Below are positions 24,311 to 32,919 of a stretch of 64,000 bases of DNA, piece by piece (the first letter of the stretch is position 1; every line of letters starts with the position of its first letter). This stretch comes from JAKALD01 sp963817785 (GTDB lineage: Bacteria > Pseudomonadota > Gammaproteobacteria > Burkholderiales > SG8-39). Location: NCBI GenBank assembly GCA_963817785.1, contig CAWFPL010000002.1, positions 62,001-126,000 of the forward strand, read 5' to 3'. The notes beneath the pieces were generated by a model. The model was not told the origin of the DNA. It made no database searches and was given only the letters and a program-made list of their open reading frames with translations. The translations under genes and the position numbers were made by a program.

Positions 24311-25516
24311 ATGGCCGAATCCGAGCAGGGCAAGCCGGACTCCGAGAACACCAAGCAGGCCCCCTGGTGGGCCCGCCTGCTGAGCGGCTTTTTTTCCGCG
24401 GAGCCCGGCGACTTGGAAGGCTTATTCAGTACCAGTCAGCATTCCGCCGTATTCGAACACCGGCGCGCCCGTTTCATCCTGCTACGAACTATGCTGGTGG
24501 CCACCCTGTTTGGGGTGCTCACCCCGCTTTGGATACCGATAGACGTGCTGGTATTCCCGCACGCGGTGTGGCGCAGCCTGGCGCTGGGGCGGGTCACCAC
24601 CAGCTTGGCGTTTGCCGCGCTGGCCCTGTATTGCCGCCGCGCGGCCTCGCTCCGGCAAAGCTACATGGCCTTGGCCGCGTTGTTTTTGATTCCATCCGCG
24701 TTCTTCCTGTTCTCGCACGCGGTGCTTTGGGGGGCGCCGTTGAGCAAGGTGGGCGCGGTCGCGGCGAGCGGGTACGCTTTTCTTCCCTTCGTGTTGGTGG
24801 CCGGCGTCAGCGTTTTCCCCTTGACGGTGAGGGAGAACATCGTGCTGGTGCTGCCGCTCTTGGCAATCTCCGGTATCCCGGTGATTGGGGATCACGCCTT
24901 CATGATGCGGGGCTTCAACGCCGTGGCGGTGCTGTGGCTGTTGATCCTGGTGGCCGCGGTGGGAATCTTTTCCGCCGCAAGCCAACTGCAGCTCATGCAC
25001 GATCTGTTCACTCAGTCCGTCATCGACCCGTTGACCGGAGTATTCAACCGCAGGAGCGGGACCGAGCTGGTCGCGCTGCAACTGGCGCTGGCGCACCGCC
25101 ATCGCTATCCGCTCGCGCTGGTCTTCGTGGACCTAGACGATTTCAAGCAGGTCAACGACACGGCGGGGCACGCCGCCGGCGACAGGTTGCTTGCGCAGAC
25201 GGCGCAGGGTTGGCACGCGGCTCTGCGGGAAAGCGACGCCATACTGCGCTGGGGCGGGGAGGAATTCATTTTGCTGCTGCCGCACACGGACTGCGCGCAG
25301 GCCGCGCAGTTGATCCGCAGCCGCAGCCCCGCGCTGAGGAGACCAGACGGCAAGCCCTTGACCTACAGCATCGGGATCGCGGAGTGGCTCGCGGACGGCG
25401 TTACGGACGGGCATTCGCTGGTGGCCCTGTCCGACCGGCGCATGTACCAAGCAAAGGTCGCAGGCAAAGCCCGCATCGTCGGCTGCGCGCCGGGCGATCG
25501 TGCCTTTCCCGCCTGA
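24311..25516 (+). CDS. Membrane-bound diguanylate cyclase (GGEEF)
   Basis: 401 residues from the ATG behind GAGGA. An acidic N-terminus is followed by about six membrane segments (LLRTMLVATLFGVLTPLWI; ALFLIPSAFFLFSHAVL; VAVLWLLILVAAVGIFSA). The GGDEF domain starts at DPLTGVFNRRSGTEL, has DLDDFKQVND, and an active-site RWGGEEFILLL preceded at the right distance by the I-site RESD (RxxD). It should make c-di-GMP from two GTP and show product inhibition. An alternative start is the ATG at 24290. It is the only clearly canonical cyclase in the insertion, and so the likely source of the riboswitch ligand. Confidence 0.9.
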   Translation: MAESEQGKPDSENTKQAPWWARLLSGFFSAEPGDLEGLFSTSQHSAVFEHRRARFILLRTMLVATLFGVLTPLWIPIDVLVFPHAVWRSLALGRVTTSLAFAALALYCRRAASLRQSYMALAALFLIPSAFFLFSHAVLWGAPLSKVGAVAASGYAFLPFVLVAGVSVFPLTVRENIVLVLPLLAISGIPVIGDHAFMMRGFNAVAVLWLLILVAAVGIFSAASQLQLMHDLFTQSVIDPLTGVFNRRSGTELVALQLALAHRHRYPLALVFVDLDDFKQVNDTAGHAAGDRLLAQTAQGWHAALRESDAILRWGGEEFILLLPHTDCAQAAQLIRSRSPALRRPDGKPLTYSIGIAEWLADGVTDGHSLVALSDRRMYQAKVAGKARIVGCAPGDRAFPA

Positions 25517-25641
25517 CCGGCTGCCAGGGTGGTGAGACGGGGATTTGGATTCGTCGGGTAGCTAGCCGTGGCCTTTGGTTCCCGGCGAGCGCTCGAGACC
25601 GGCGCGAGGGACTCTTTTCCGACACGCCCGAGCATGGGGGC

Positions 25642-26064
25642 TCAACTGTGGGGCGATTGACTCCACCGACTTTCCATTTCGTGATCAATCTCGCCGACAG
25701 GGACCCCGAGAAATCGAGCAATCAGTTCTTGGTGCTTTCGGAATAGGATCGTCTCCCCTCGTTCCTATGCCGCCCACGTCCTCTCATCTACCCCCAGCTG
25801 GCGGGTGGCTTCCTTAATCGACCAGCCCATCGCGCGGCGTTTGGCGAGTAGTCGTTCGGGGAGGCTGCTTGGTTCCGGGAAGGGATCGTAGCCCAAGAAC
25901 CGTAAGATGGCGGGCATTGACGCAATCGGCGGTCCACTGTGTCCTTTTTCCCAGCTCGAGACGGTTATAGCGTTGACTCCAAGCCGCTCAGCTGCTTGCT
26001 TCTGCGTGAGCCGTAGTTCCAGACGCCGCCTCCTGACATGCTGGCCCAAAGTTTGGGGGTCCAC
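25642..26064 (-). pseudogene. XRE-family regulator with an amber codon
   Basis: The open part encodes a helix-turn-helix repressor-like protein of 99 residues (TLGQHVRRRRLELRLTQKQ, NAITVSSWEKGHSGP, AKRRAMGWSIKEATRQLGV). It stops at a TAG (25767-25765) after ERTWAA. The same frame continues past the stop as ERGETILFRKHQELIARF and on to a TGA at 25644-25642. In related proteins the stop position is normally Trp, so TGG to TAG is the simplest explanation. The truncated form keeps the DNA-binding domain and might still act. It is the last gene before the right edge of the insertion. Confidence 0.75.
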
Positions 26065-26131
26065 ATTCGGTTCTTTTGATTTCAGGCATTTAAGCGTTAC
26101 GCGGACCCCTGGCAGGAAGGCAACGCCTGCA

Positions 26132-26586
26132 TGCCCGTGCGGCTACCTTGGGGAGGCACGCTGTCGCTGCACTCCAGATCAGGTCGCGCGCTACCGCAGC
26201 CGCGTGTCCGCGCCGCTCATGGACCGCATCGACATCAGGATCGAGGTGCCCGCGCCGCGCGAGGCGGACCTGCTCGCTGCGCCGCAGGGCGAGCCCTCGA
26301 GCGCCATCCGCGCGCGGGTCCTCGCAGCGCGCGAACGCCAGCTCGCGCGCCAAATGAAGGTGAACGCGCGCCTCGACCCGCACGAGACCGAGCGCCATTG
26401 CACACCCGACCACGCAGGCGAGGCGCTGGTGCGCCAGGCAATCGCGCGCCTGGGGCTGTCCGCGCGGGCCTATCACCGAGTGCTGCGCGTGGCGCGCAGC
26501 ATCGCCGACTGGCCGCTGCCGAGCGCATCGGCGAGGCGCACCTCGCCGAGGCTGTGCAGTACCGGCGTCTGGGAGCGAACCTCTAG
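26132..26586 (+). pseudogene. comM: comM (yifB) 3' part
   Basis: Right piece of the interrupted ComM gene. Homology restarts at TGCCCGTGCGGC (CPCGYLGEARCRCTPDQV) and runs through VSAPLMDRIDIRIEVPAP, SSAIRARVLAARERQLARQ, LNARLD-like VNARLDPHE, and LGLSARAYHRVLRVARSIAD. Near 26515 a one-base shift is needed to read the normal end AERIGEAHLAEAVQYRR, which stops at 26586. Together with the left piece this makes comM non-functional, so transformation through ComM would be impaired. Confidence 0.93.
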
Positions 26587-26662
26587 CGCGCCGGAATTGA
26601 GGTTTTTGCGGACTTGACGCACTCTGTTCGGCCTTGCCACTAGGCCTGCACCGTCCCTTTCC

Positions 26663-27478
26663 ATGGCGACCTACGCAATCGGCGACGTCCAGGGCTGCTT
26701 TGACGAGCTCGGCGAGCTGCTCGAGCGCATCGGCTTCGATCGCGTGCGCGACCGGCTGTGGTTCGTGGGCGACCTCGTCAATCGCGGCCCGCAGTCGCTG
26801 GAGGTGCTGCGCTTCGTGCGCGCGCTGGAGGAGCGCGCCGTGGTCGTGCTCGGCAATCATGACCTGCACCTGGTGTGCCTCGCCGAGGGGTTGGCGCGCC
26901 GGCGCGGCGACGACACCCTCGATGCCGTGCTCGCGGCGCCGGAGGCACGCGAGCTCGTCGCCTGGCTGCGGCAGCGCTCCATGCTGCACGTTGAGGACGG
27001 CTACGCCATGGTGCACGCCGGCCTGCTGCCGCAGTGGACGCTGGAACGGGCGCTCGAACTCGCGCGCGAGGTCGAAGACGCGCTGCGCGCGGCCGATTAC
27101 CGCGATTTTCTCGCCCGGCTCTACGGCAGCGAGCCCAGCGTGTGGAGCGAGGCCCTGGTCGGCCCCGACCGGCTGCGCGTGATCGTGAACGCGATGACGC
27201 GCATGCGCTTTTGCTCGCCCGAGGGTGCGATGGAGCTTCACGCGAAAGGCATAGAGCCGCCGCCGGGTTTCGTGCCGTGGTTCGACGCGCGCCTGCGGCG
27301 CGCCGAGCCGACGCTCGTGTGCGGCCATTGGTCCGCGCTCGGCCTGAGCGTGAGCAAACGGCTGGTGGCTCTGGACTCCGGCTGTGTTTGGGGCGGCGCG
27401 CTGAGCGCGTTCCGGCTCGAGGACCGCGCGCTGTTTCAGGTTCCCTGCCGTTGCCACAGGCCGCCCGGCGGCGACTGA
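26663..27478 (+). CDS. apaH: Symmetrical bis(5'-nucleosyl)-tetraphosphatase
   Basis: 271 residues, full length for ApaH. Metallophosphatase motifs are in order: AIGDVQGCFDEL (GDxxG), FVGDLVNRGPQS (GDxxDRG variant with Asn), VVLGNHDLHL (GNHD), MVHAGLLPQW and CGHWSALG. It hydrolyses Ap4A to two ADP, limiting this alarmone. It is a core gene lying 76 bases after the end of comM and convergent with the PfkB kinase gene. Confidence 0.95.
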   Translation: MATYAIGDVQGCFDELGELLERIGFDRVRDRLWFVGDLVNRGPQSLEVLRFVRALEERAVVVLGNHDLHLVCLAEGLARRRGDDTLDAVLAAPEARELVAWLRQRSMLHVEDGYAMVHAGLLPQWTLERALELAREVEDALRAADYRDFLARLYGSEPSVWSEALVGPDRLRVIVNAMTRMRFCSPEGAMELHAKGIEPPPGFVPWFDARLRRAEPTLVCGHWSALGLSVSKRLVALDSGCVWGGALSAFRLEDRALFQVPCRCHRPPGGD

Positions 27479-27494
27479 GCGCCGCGCCGTTCGT

Positions 27495-28430
27495 CTACGG
27501 CAGAGCGTAGCCGAACGCGCCGCGGAAGCGCTGCGCGATCTCGTCGCGCCCCGCGCGGTGATTCTGCGCCCCGCGATGCGCGATCTTGATTGCACCCATG
27601 AGCGAGCCGAGGCGTCCGGTCGTGGGCCAGTCCCACCCCTGCGCGATGCCGTGCAGCAGCCCCGCGCGGTAGGCATCGCCGCAGCCGGTGGGGTCGAGCA
27701 CCCGCTCTGGCGCGACGCTCGGGATCTCGTGGCGAGCGCCGTCCGCAAGGATCAGCGACCCCTTCGCCCCGAGAGTCACCACCAGCGCTTTGACCTCGCG
27801 CGCCAATTCTTCCAGCCGGCGGCCGGATTTTTCCTCCAGCAGCTTGCCCTCGTAGTCGTTGAGGGCGACGTAATCCGCAAGCCGGACGAGCTCCGTGAGC
27901 TCGTCGGCAGAAAACATCGGCAGACCCTGACCGGGATCGAAGACGAAGGGAATGTCGAGGGCCGCGCACTGGCGTGCGTGCCGCAGCATGCCCTCCTTGC
28001 CGTCCGGCCCGACGATCGCCAGGCGCGCACCGAGCGCCGCGCTGATCCGGTTCTCGTGCGAATGGTTCATCGCGCCGGGATGGAACGCGGTGATCTGGTT
28101 GTCGTCGAGATCGGTGGTGATGAAGGCCTGCGCGGTGAATTGGCCGGGAACGCGCTTGAGCAGGGTGCTGTCGATGCCGAGCGCGGCAAGGCGCTCCACG
28201 TAGGGCTGAATGTCGTCGCCGACCGTCGCCATGACCAGCGGCTCGCCACCCAGCAGCTTCAGGTTATAGCCGATGTTGCCCGCGGTGCCGCCGTACTCGC
28301 GCCGCATCTCGGGAGTGAGAAAGCACACGTTCAGGATGTGCAGCTGGTCTGGCAGCAGGTGGTTCTTGAAGCGATCCGGGAACACCATGATGGTGTCGTA
28401 GGCGATCGATCCAGTGACGAGCGTGCGCAA
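27495..28430 (-). CDS. PfkB-family carbohydrate/nucleoside kinase (adenosine-kinase-like)
   Basis: 311 residues from a TTG start, chosen because AGGAG lies seven bases upstream and the protein then opens RTLVTGSIAYDTIMVFP. PfkB features are GGTAGNIGYNLKLLGGEP, TDLDDNQITAFHPGAM, VTLGAKGSLI and the catalytic-base motif DPTGCGDAYRAGLLHG. The branch often found next to prmA/acc genes in betaproteobacteria is annotated as adenosine kinase or sugar kinase; the substrate is not fixed by sequence. A longer ATG start (28478) lacks a ribosome site. Confidence 0.85.
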   Translation of the reverse strand: MRTLVTGSIAYDTIMVFPDRFKNHLLPDQLHILNVCFLTPEMRREYGGTAGNIGYNLKLLGGEPLVMATVGDDIQPYVERLAALGIDSTLLKRVPGQFTAQAFITTDLDDNQITAFHPGAMNHSHENRISAALGARLAIVGPDGKEGMLRHARQCAALDIPFVFDPGQGLPMFSADELTELVRLADYVALNDYEGKLLEEKSGRRLEELAREVKALVVTLGAKGSLILADGARHEIPSVAPERVLDPTGCGDAYRAGLLHGIAQGWDWPTTGRLGSLMGAIKIAHRGAQNHRAGRDEIAQRFRGAFGYALP

Positions 28431-28474
28431 TTCGGTTCTCCTGTGCGGTGCGGCGCGCGACCGGCGGCGCGGCG

Positions 28475-29404
28475 TCAAGGGTAAAAGAGGTAGATCCGGT
28501 AACCCGTGGCGCGCACGCGACTGGCGTCGAAGTACACGCGCGCCACGGCTTCGCCGCCTGCGGCGATGCCCCGCTGGAGCCGGGCGCCGGCTGTGCTCGC
28601 CGCGAGATAGTCCGACGGCGCCAGTACGCGCCGCACCACTGGGCGGTCCTGCTCGTCGGTCAGCGTCAGCTCAAGCGACGGAAACTGCTGCGGAAACCGC
28701 GCGTGGTTGCGGATTACGGCGTTGAGAACGATCACGTTGTCGCGCTGCGTGTCGGCCTGGAGGTCAGACGATTCGATGCTCATCAGATCGGGACGCTGCG
28801 GCAGGTGCAGCTCGCACTCGAGCGCCAGGCAAAGAGCGGCGAGCGCCGGCCGCGCCTGCGGATAGCGGGCCACGACGTCGCTGCGCAGGTACAGCAGCAG
28901 CTGGAGCGCCAGCGCTGCCGCGGCGATGAGCGCGAGCAAGCTCCAGGCGACCGTGAAGCGCGCTCGCGGCCGCTCGTCGGCCAGGAACGCGAGCGGCGGG
29001 TCCTGACGCGAAGCGGCGTGGGGCGGCGCGGGGCGGCGTGGCGCGGCGGCCGCGACCGGTCGCGCTTGATCCAGCGCAACCTCTTCGATCAGCACCTCCT
29101 CCACGGTCATTGGCGTGCCGTGCGCGAGCCTGTTCGGCGGCACCCCGGCGCCCGAGAGGTCGCCCGCTTCCGCAACAGGCCGCGGCTGCTCGGCAGGCGG
29201 CGCGTGGCGCGCGGCTTCGAACAGTCCGAGCTGCGGCGAAGGCTCGGGCCTGGCCGTCGCGCTCGGCTGTTCGACCAGTGCCGCGACCCCGTTGAAGACC
29301 GTGCCGCACTTGCCGCAGCGCACCTTGCCGCCCCGGACGGAAAGCTGCGTCGGCTGCACCCGGAACGTGGTGCCGCAGCTCGGGCAGCAGGTGATCAGGA
29401 TCAT
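28475..29404 (-). CDS. Zinc-ribbon DUF3426 membrane protein
   Basis: 309 residues. An N-terminal MJ0042-type zinc ribbon carries two CxxC pairs (CCPSCGTTF and CGKCGTVF, residues 6-33). A long Pro/Ala-rich linker and one membrane helix (FTVAWSLLALIAAAALALQLLLYL, near 170-195) follow, then a DUF3426 periplasmic domain (NVIVLNAVIRNHARFPQQFP, VVRRVLAPSDYL). The ATG overlaps the prmA stop (ATGA). Proteins of this type are conserved beside prmA in betaproteobacteria; the function is unknown, though a zinc ribbon plus membrane anchor suggests a sensor or scaffold. Confidence 0.88.
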   Translation of the reverse strand: MILITCCPSCGTTFRVQPTQLSVRGGKVRCGKCGTVFNGVAALVEQPSATARPEPSPQLGLFEAARHAPPAEQPRPVAEAGDLSGAGVPPNRLAHGTPMTVEEVLIEEVALDQARPVAAAAPRRPAPPHAASRQDPPLAFLADERPRARFTVAWSLLALIAAAALALQLLLYLRSDVVARYPQARPALAALCLALECELHLPQRPDLMSIESSDLQADTQRDNVIVLNAVIRNHARFPQQFPSLELTLTDEQDRPVVRRVLAPSDYLAASTAGARLQRGIAAGGEAVARVYFDASRVRATGYRIYLFYP

Positions 29405-30426
29405 CGCGTTGCTGCGGCGGTGCAGGCCGCGCGTCGGCGGCCCGCGAGCAGCACCCAACCCTGCTCCTCGCCCTCGACGGCAAGATCGAAGTCAGGTGCG
29501 TACGCGTCAATCACCGCGGCGGCCTGCGAGACGAGAATGCCGGAGAGCGCAATCCGTCCGCCGACGCGGGTGCGCCGCGCGAGCGCGGGCTCGAGCAGCA
29601 CGAGGGGATTGGCGAGGATGTTGGCTACGACCACGTCGTAGTCTCCGGCCGGCAGCGTCTCGGGGGCTGCCGTGCCCACCGCTACGCAGTTGCGCAACGC
29701 GTTGTGTGCCGTGGTCTCTAGCGCTTGCGGGTCGAGGTCGACCGCGTCGACCTCGCCTGCGCCGAGCTTGGCGGCGGTGATCGCCAATATACCGGAACCG
29801 CATCCGTAGTCCAGGACGCGCCATTCGGACGCGGTGGAAGGGAGGTGGCGTCCTTCCCCCGCGCTCCCATCCCCGCGTTGTTCCTCGCCTGCGTCTCCGC
29901 GAGCCCCGCGCTCTGCGGACGACCTCCGCGATTGCGTGCAGAACGTGCGCTCGAGCCATGCCAGTACGAGCCGGGTCGTGGGGTGGCTGCCGGTACCGAA
30001 CGCGAGGCCGGGATCGAGCCGCACCACGACTGCTTGCGGATCGGGCGGTTCGTGCCACGTCGGCACGATCCAGAGCCGCTCTCCGACCGCCAGCGGCGAG
30101 AACTGCGCCTGGGTGGCACGCACCCAGTCCTGCTCGTCGACGCGCGAGCGCGCGAAAGCCGGCGGGGCACCGAGCCCCGCCACGCTCGCGGCCGCCGCCA
30201 CGACAGCATTGCAGTCCGCGCCCGGATCGAGCAGCGCCTGCACCCGATTGCGGTGCCAGGTCGCCGGCGTGCTCCAGCCGGGCTCGGCGAAGCGCGCCCG
30301 CTCGAACGCGCTGCCGGCCTCGGCGTCCTCGATCGAAACGGAGATGGCGCCCGCCTCGAGCAGCGCGTCGGAGAACGCCTCGGCATGCGCCTCGTCGACT
30401 TCGAGCGTCAACGCGAGCCAGGCCAC
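29401..30426 (-). CDS. prmA: Ribosomal protein L11 methyltransferase with an internal insertion
   Basis: 341 residues from a GTG start behind GAGG (VAWLALTLEV). PrmA features are TWHEPPDPQAVVVRLDPG, LAFGTGSHPTTRLVL, the SAM motif VLDYGCGSGILAITAAKLGA, VVVANILANPLV and LSGILVSQA. It trimethylates ribosomal protein L11. Unusual: between the helix ending LERTFC and the SAM motif there are about 40 extra residues rich in Arg, Gly, Ser and Glu, where other PrmA proteins have only a short linker. It follows accC by seven bases. Confidence 0.92.
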   Translation of the reverse strand: MAWLALTLEVDEAHAEAFSDALLEAGAISVSIEDAEAGSAFERARFAEPGWSTPATWHRNRVQALLDPGADCNAVVAAAASVAGLGAPPAFARSRVDEQDWVRATQAQFSPLAVGERLWIVPTWHEPPDPQAVVVRLDPGLAFGTGSHPTTRLVLAWLERTFCTQSRRSSAERGARGDAGEEQRGDGSAGEGRHLPSTASEWRVLDYGCGSGILAITAAKLGAGEVDAVDLDPQALETTAHNALRNCVAVGTAAPETLPAGDYDVVVANILANPLVLLEPALARRTRVGGRIALSGILVSQAAAVIDAYAPDFDLAVEGEEQGWVLLAGRRRAACTAAATR

Positions 30427-30433
30427 GTGCGCC

Positions 30434-31792
30434 TCACTTCGGCTTCTTCTTTTCCTGCGCCAGCTTCTGCTCGAGATAATGGATCGAGACGGCGCCGCGG
30501 ACAAAGCGGCTGTCGTGCAGGAGCTCCCGGTGCAGCGGGATGTTGGTCTGGATGCCCTCGATCACCGTCTCGGACAGCGCGATGCGCATGCGACGGATGG
30601 CCTGCTCGCGCGTGTCGCCATAGGCGATTACCTTGCCGATCAGCGAGTCGTAGTAGGGCGGGACGCTGTAGCCCTGGTACACGTGCGAGTCCACCCGGAT
30701 ACCCGGACCGCCGGGCGGATGGTAGGAGGTGATGCGGCCCGGAGACGGCGTGAACTTGTAGGGGTCCTCCGCGTTGATGCGGCACTCGATGGCATGGCCG
30801 CGCGGCTGGATGTCCTTTTGCCGGAAGCGCAGCTTCTCGCCCGCGGCGACGCGGATCTGCTCCTGCACGATATCGATGCCGGTGACCATCTCGGTCACTG
30901 GATGCTCGACCTGGATGCGCGTATTCATCTCGATGAAGTTGAACTCGCCGTCCTCGTACAGGAACTCGAAGGTGCCCGCGCCGCGGTAGCCGATCTTGCG
31001 GCACGCCTCCACGCAGCGCTCGCCGACTTTGTCGCGCAGTCTTTGGGCGAGCTCCGGCGCCGGCGCCTCCTCGATGATCTTCTGGTGGCGCCGCTGCAGC
31101 GAGCAATCGCGGTCACCGAGAAATACCACGTTCCGGTGGCTGTCGGCGAGCACCTGGATCTCGATGTGGCGCGGATTCTCCAGGTACTTTTCGACGTACA
31201 CCATCGGGTTGGAGAACGCCGACTGGGCTTCGGCGCGCGTCATGTTCACCGCGTTGAGCAGCGCCGCCTCGGTGTGCACGACCCGCATGCCGCGCCCGCC
31301 GCCGCCGCCTGCGGCCTTGATGATGACCGGATAGCCGACCTTGCGCGCGATGCGCACCACCTCCTTCGGGTCCTCCGGCAGCGCCCCCTCGGAGCCGGGC
31401 ACGCAGGGCACTCCGGCCTTGATCATCGCCAGCTTGGCGCTGACCTTGTCGCCCATGAGGCGGATGCTTTCGGCGCTCGGGCCGATGAATACGAACCCGG
31501 AGCTGTCCACCCTCTCGGCAAAATCGGCGTTTTCCGCGAGGAAGCCGTAACCGGGGTGGATGGCCTCGGCATCAGTGACTTCTGCCGCGCTGATGATGGC
31601 CGGGATGTTGAGGTAGCTCTGCGCCGCCGCCGCCGGGCCGATGCACACCGACTCGTCGGCGAGCTTCACGTATTTGGCCTCGGTATCGGCTTCCGAGTGC
31701 ACGACCACGGTGCGAATGCCCAGCTCGCGGCACGCGCGCTGGATGCGAAGCGCGATTTCGCCGCGGTTCGCGATCAGAATCTTGCCGAACAT
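30434..31792 (-). CDS. accC: Acetyl-CoA carboxylase, biotin carboxylase subunit
   Basis: 452 residues. It begins MFGKILIANRGEIALRIQRA; the ATP-grasp core has the glycine loop AAGGGGGRGMRVV, and further motifs are FLGDRDCSLQRRHQKIIEE, FIEMNTRIQVEHPVTE and GHAIECRINAEDP. It carboxylates biotin on AccB with bicarbonate and ATP, the first half-reaction of fatty-acid synthesis. It sits 60 bases after accB, the usual accBC operon, and is followed by prmA. Confidence 0.97.
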   Translation of the reverse strand: MFGKILIANRGEIALRIQRACRELGIRTVVVHSEADTEAKYVKLADESVCIGPAAAAQSYLNIPAIISAAEVTDAEAIHPGYGFLAENADFAERVDSSGFVFIGPSAESIRLMGDKVSAKLAMIKAGVPCVPGSEGALPEDPKEVVRIARKVGYPVIIKAAGGGGGRGMRVVHTEAALLNAVNMTRAEAQSAFSNPMVYVEKYLENPRHIEIQVLADSHRNVVFLGDRDCSLQRRHQKIIEEAPAPELAQRLRDKVGERCVEACRKIGYRGAGTFEFLYEDGEFNFIEMNTRIQVEHPVTEMVTGIDIVQEQIRVAAGEKLRFRQKDIQPRGHAIECRINAEDPYKFTPSPGRITSYHPPGGPGIRVDSHVYQGYSVPPYYDSLIGKVIAYGDTREQAIRRMRIALSETVIEGIQTNIPLHRELLHDSRFVRGAVSIHYLEQKLAQEKKKPK

Positions 31793-31852
31793 GGAGGACC
31801 GGGGGCGGTAATGCGGGGTTGCGGCGTCGGGTCGCCGGCCTGGGATTGCCGG

Positions 31853-32311
<459 letters not shown>

Positions 32312-32371
32312 ATAGTTGATTGCCTTCCCCCGACGGGAGTGCCGCGACGCCCGACGGGCGCCGCGCTGGGC

Positions 32372-32869
32372 TCAGCCCCCGGTGGCGCCTGCGACCTTGA
32401 CCAGCGCGTAGGCGAGCGCCAAGTCGTAGCCCTGAGTTCCCAGCCCGCAAATCGTGCCCACTGCCACGTCTGAAAAATAGGACCGCTGCCGGAACCGCTC
32501 GCGTGCGTGGACATTGGACAGATGCACCTCGATGAACGGAATGTCCACGGCGGCAAGCGCATCGCGCAGGGCGATGCTGGTGTGCGTGTAAGCCGCCGGA
32601 TTGAGGATGATGAAGCCAACCTCTTCGCGCCCCGCCTGGTGGATGCGATCGACCAGCGCTCCTTCGTGGTTGGATTGGAAGCAGTGCACTTCCACGCCGG
32701 TCGGCCTCGCGGCGGCGGTCAGCCGGCGATTGATGTCATCGAGGGTTTCCCGACCATAGATCTCGGGCTCGCGTGAGCCGAGCAAGTCGAGGTTGGGACC
32801 GTGCAGTACCAGCACGCGCTTACCCGCAGATCTGGAATTTTTCCGCATTTTCGCAGCAGTTCGCCGCAT
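32372..32869 (-). CDS. aroQ: Type II 3-dehydroquinate dehydratase
   Basis: 165 residues from the ATG at 32869 (GGGG four bases before); a second ATG at 32848 would give 158. The type II signature is complete: VLVLHGPNLDLLGSREPEIYG, the catalytic Tyr in that loop, FQSNHEGALVDRIHQA, ILNPAAYTHTSIALRDAL and EVHLSNVHARERFR. It dehydrates 3-dehydroquinate in the shikimate pathway. The aroQ-accB-accC order is common in beta- and gammaproteobacteria. Confidence 0.95.
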   Translation of the reverse strand: MRRTAAKMRKNSRSAGKRVLVLHGPNLDLLGSREPEIYGRETLDDINRRLTAAARPTGVEVHCFQSNHEGALVDRIHQAGREEVGFIILNPAAYTHTSIALRDALAAVDIPFIEVHLSNVHARERFRQRSYFSDVAVGTICGLGTQGYDLALAYALVKVAGATGG

Positions 32870-32919
32870 TTTACCCCAAGTTCCCCTCCGCCCTATGCGC
32901 CGGCCGCATAGGCTACGCT

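Larger units (their letters stand above)
17343..26131. mobile_element. 8.8-kb insertion in comM carrying c-di-GMP signalling genes
   Basis: The comM coding sequence stops at 17342 (MNPC) and resumes at 26132 (CPCGYLGEA), so 8789 bases were inserted between adjacent codons. Only three bases (TGC) could be a target duplication. No integrase, transposase, terminal inverted repeat or tRNA is seen. Contents from left to right: an EAL remnant, an ihfA pseudogene, a small Cys protein, a response regulator, a GGDEF-EAL protein, a GEMM-I riboswitch, a degenerate EAL protein, a membrane GGDEF protein and an XRE pseudogene. Several pieces are decayed, so the insertion looks old. comM is a known integration site for islands in other bacteria (e.g. 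Acinetobacter). Confidence 0.85.

Noticed and set aside
25517..25764. Possible tRNA or tRNA remnant at the right side of the island
   Set aside because: No cloverleaf, no GTTCGA-type T-loop and no CCA end could be found on either strand.
17343..26131. Defence or phage system in the insertion
   Set aside because: No nuclease, integrase, toxin-antitoxin pair or phage structural protein is recognisable; the cargo is signalling proteins and regulators.
17333..26142. Direct repeat CCGTGCGG at both comM junctions as an attachment site or target duplication
   Set aside because: The native gene already contains CCGTGC twice in a row (codons for PCPC). The left copy agrees with comM only to TGC, so at most three bases are duplicated.
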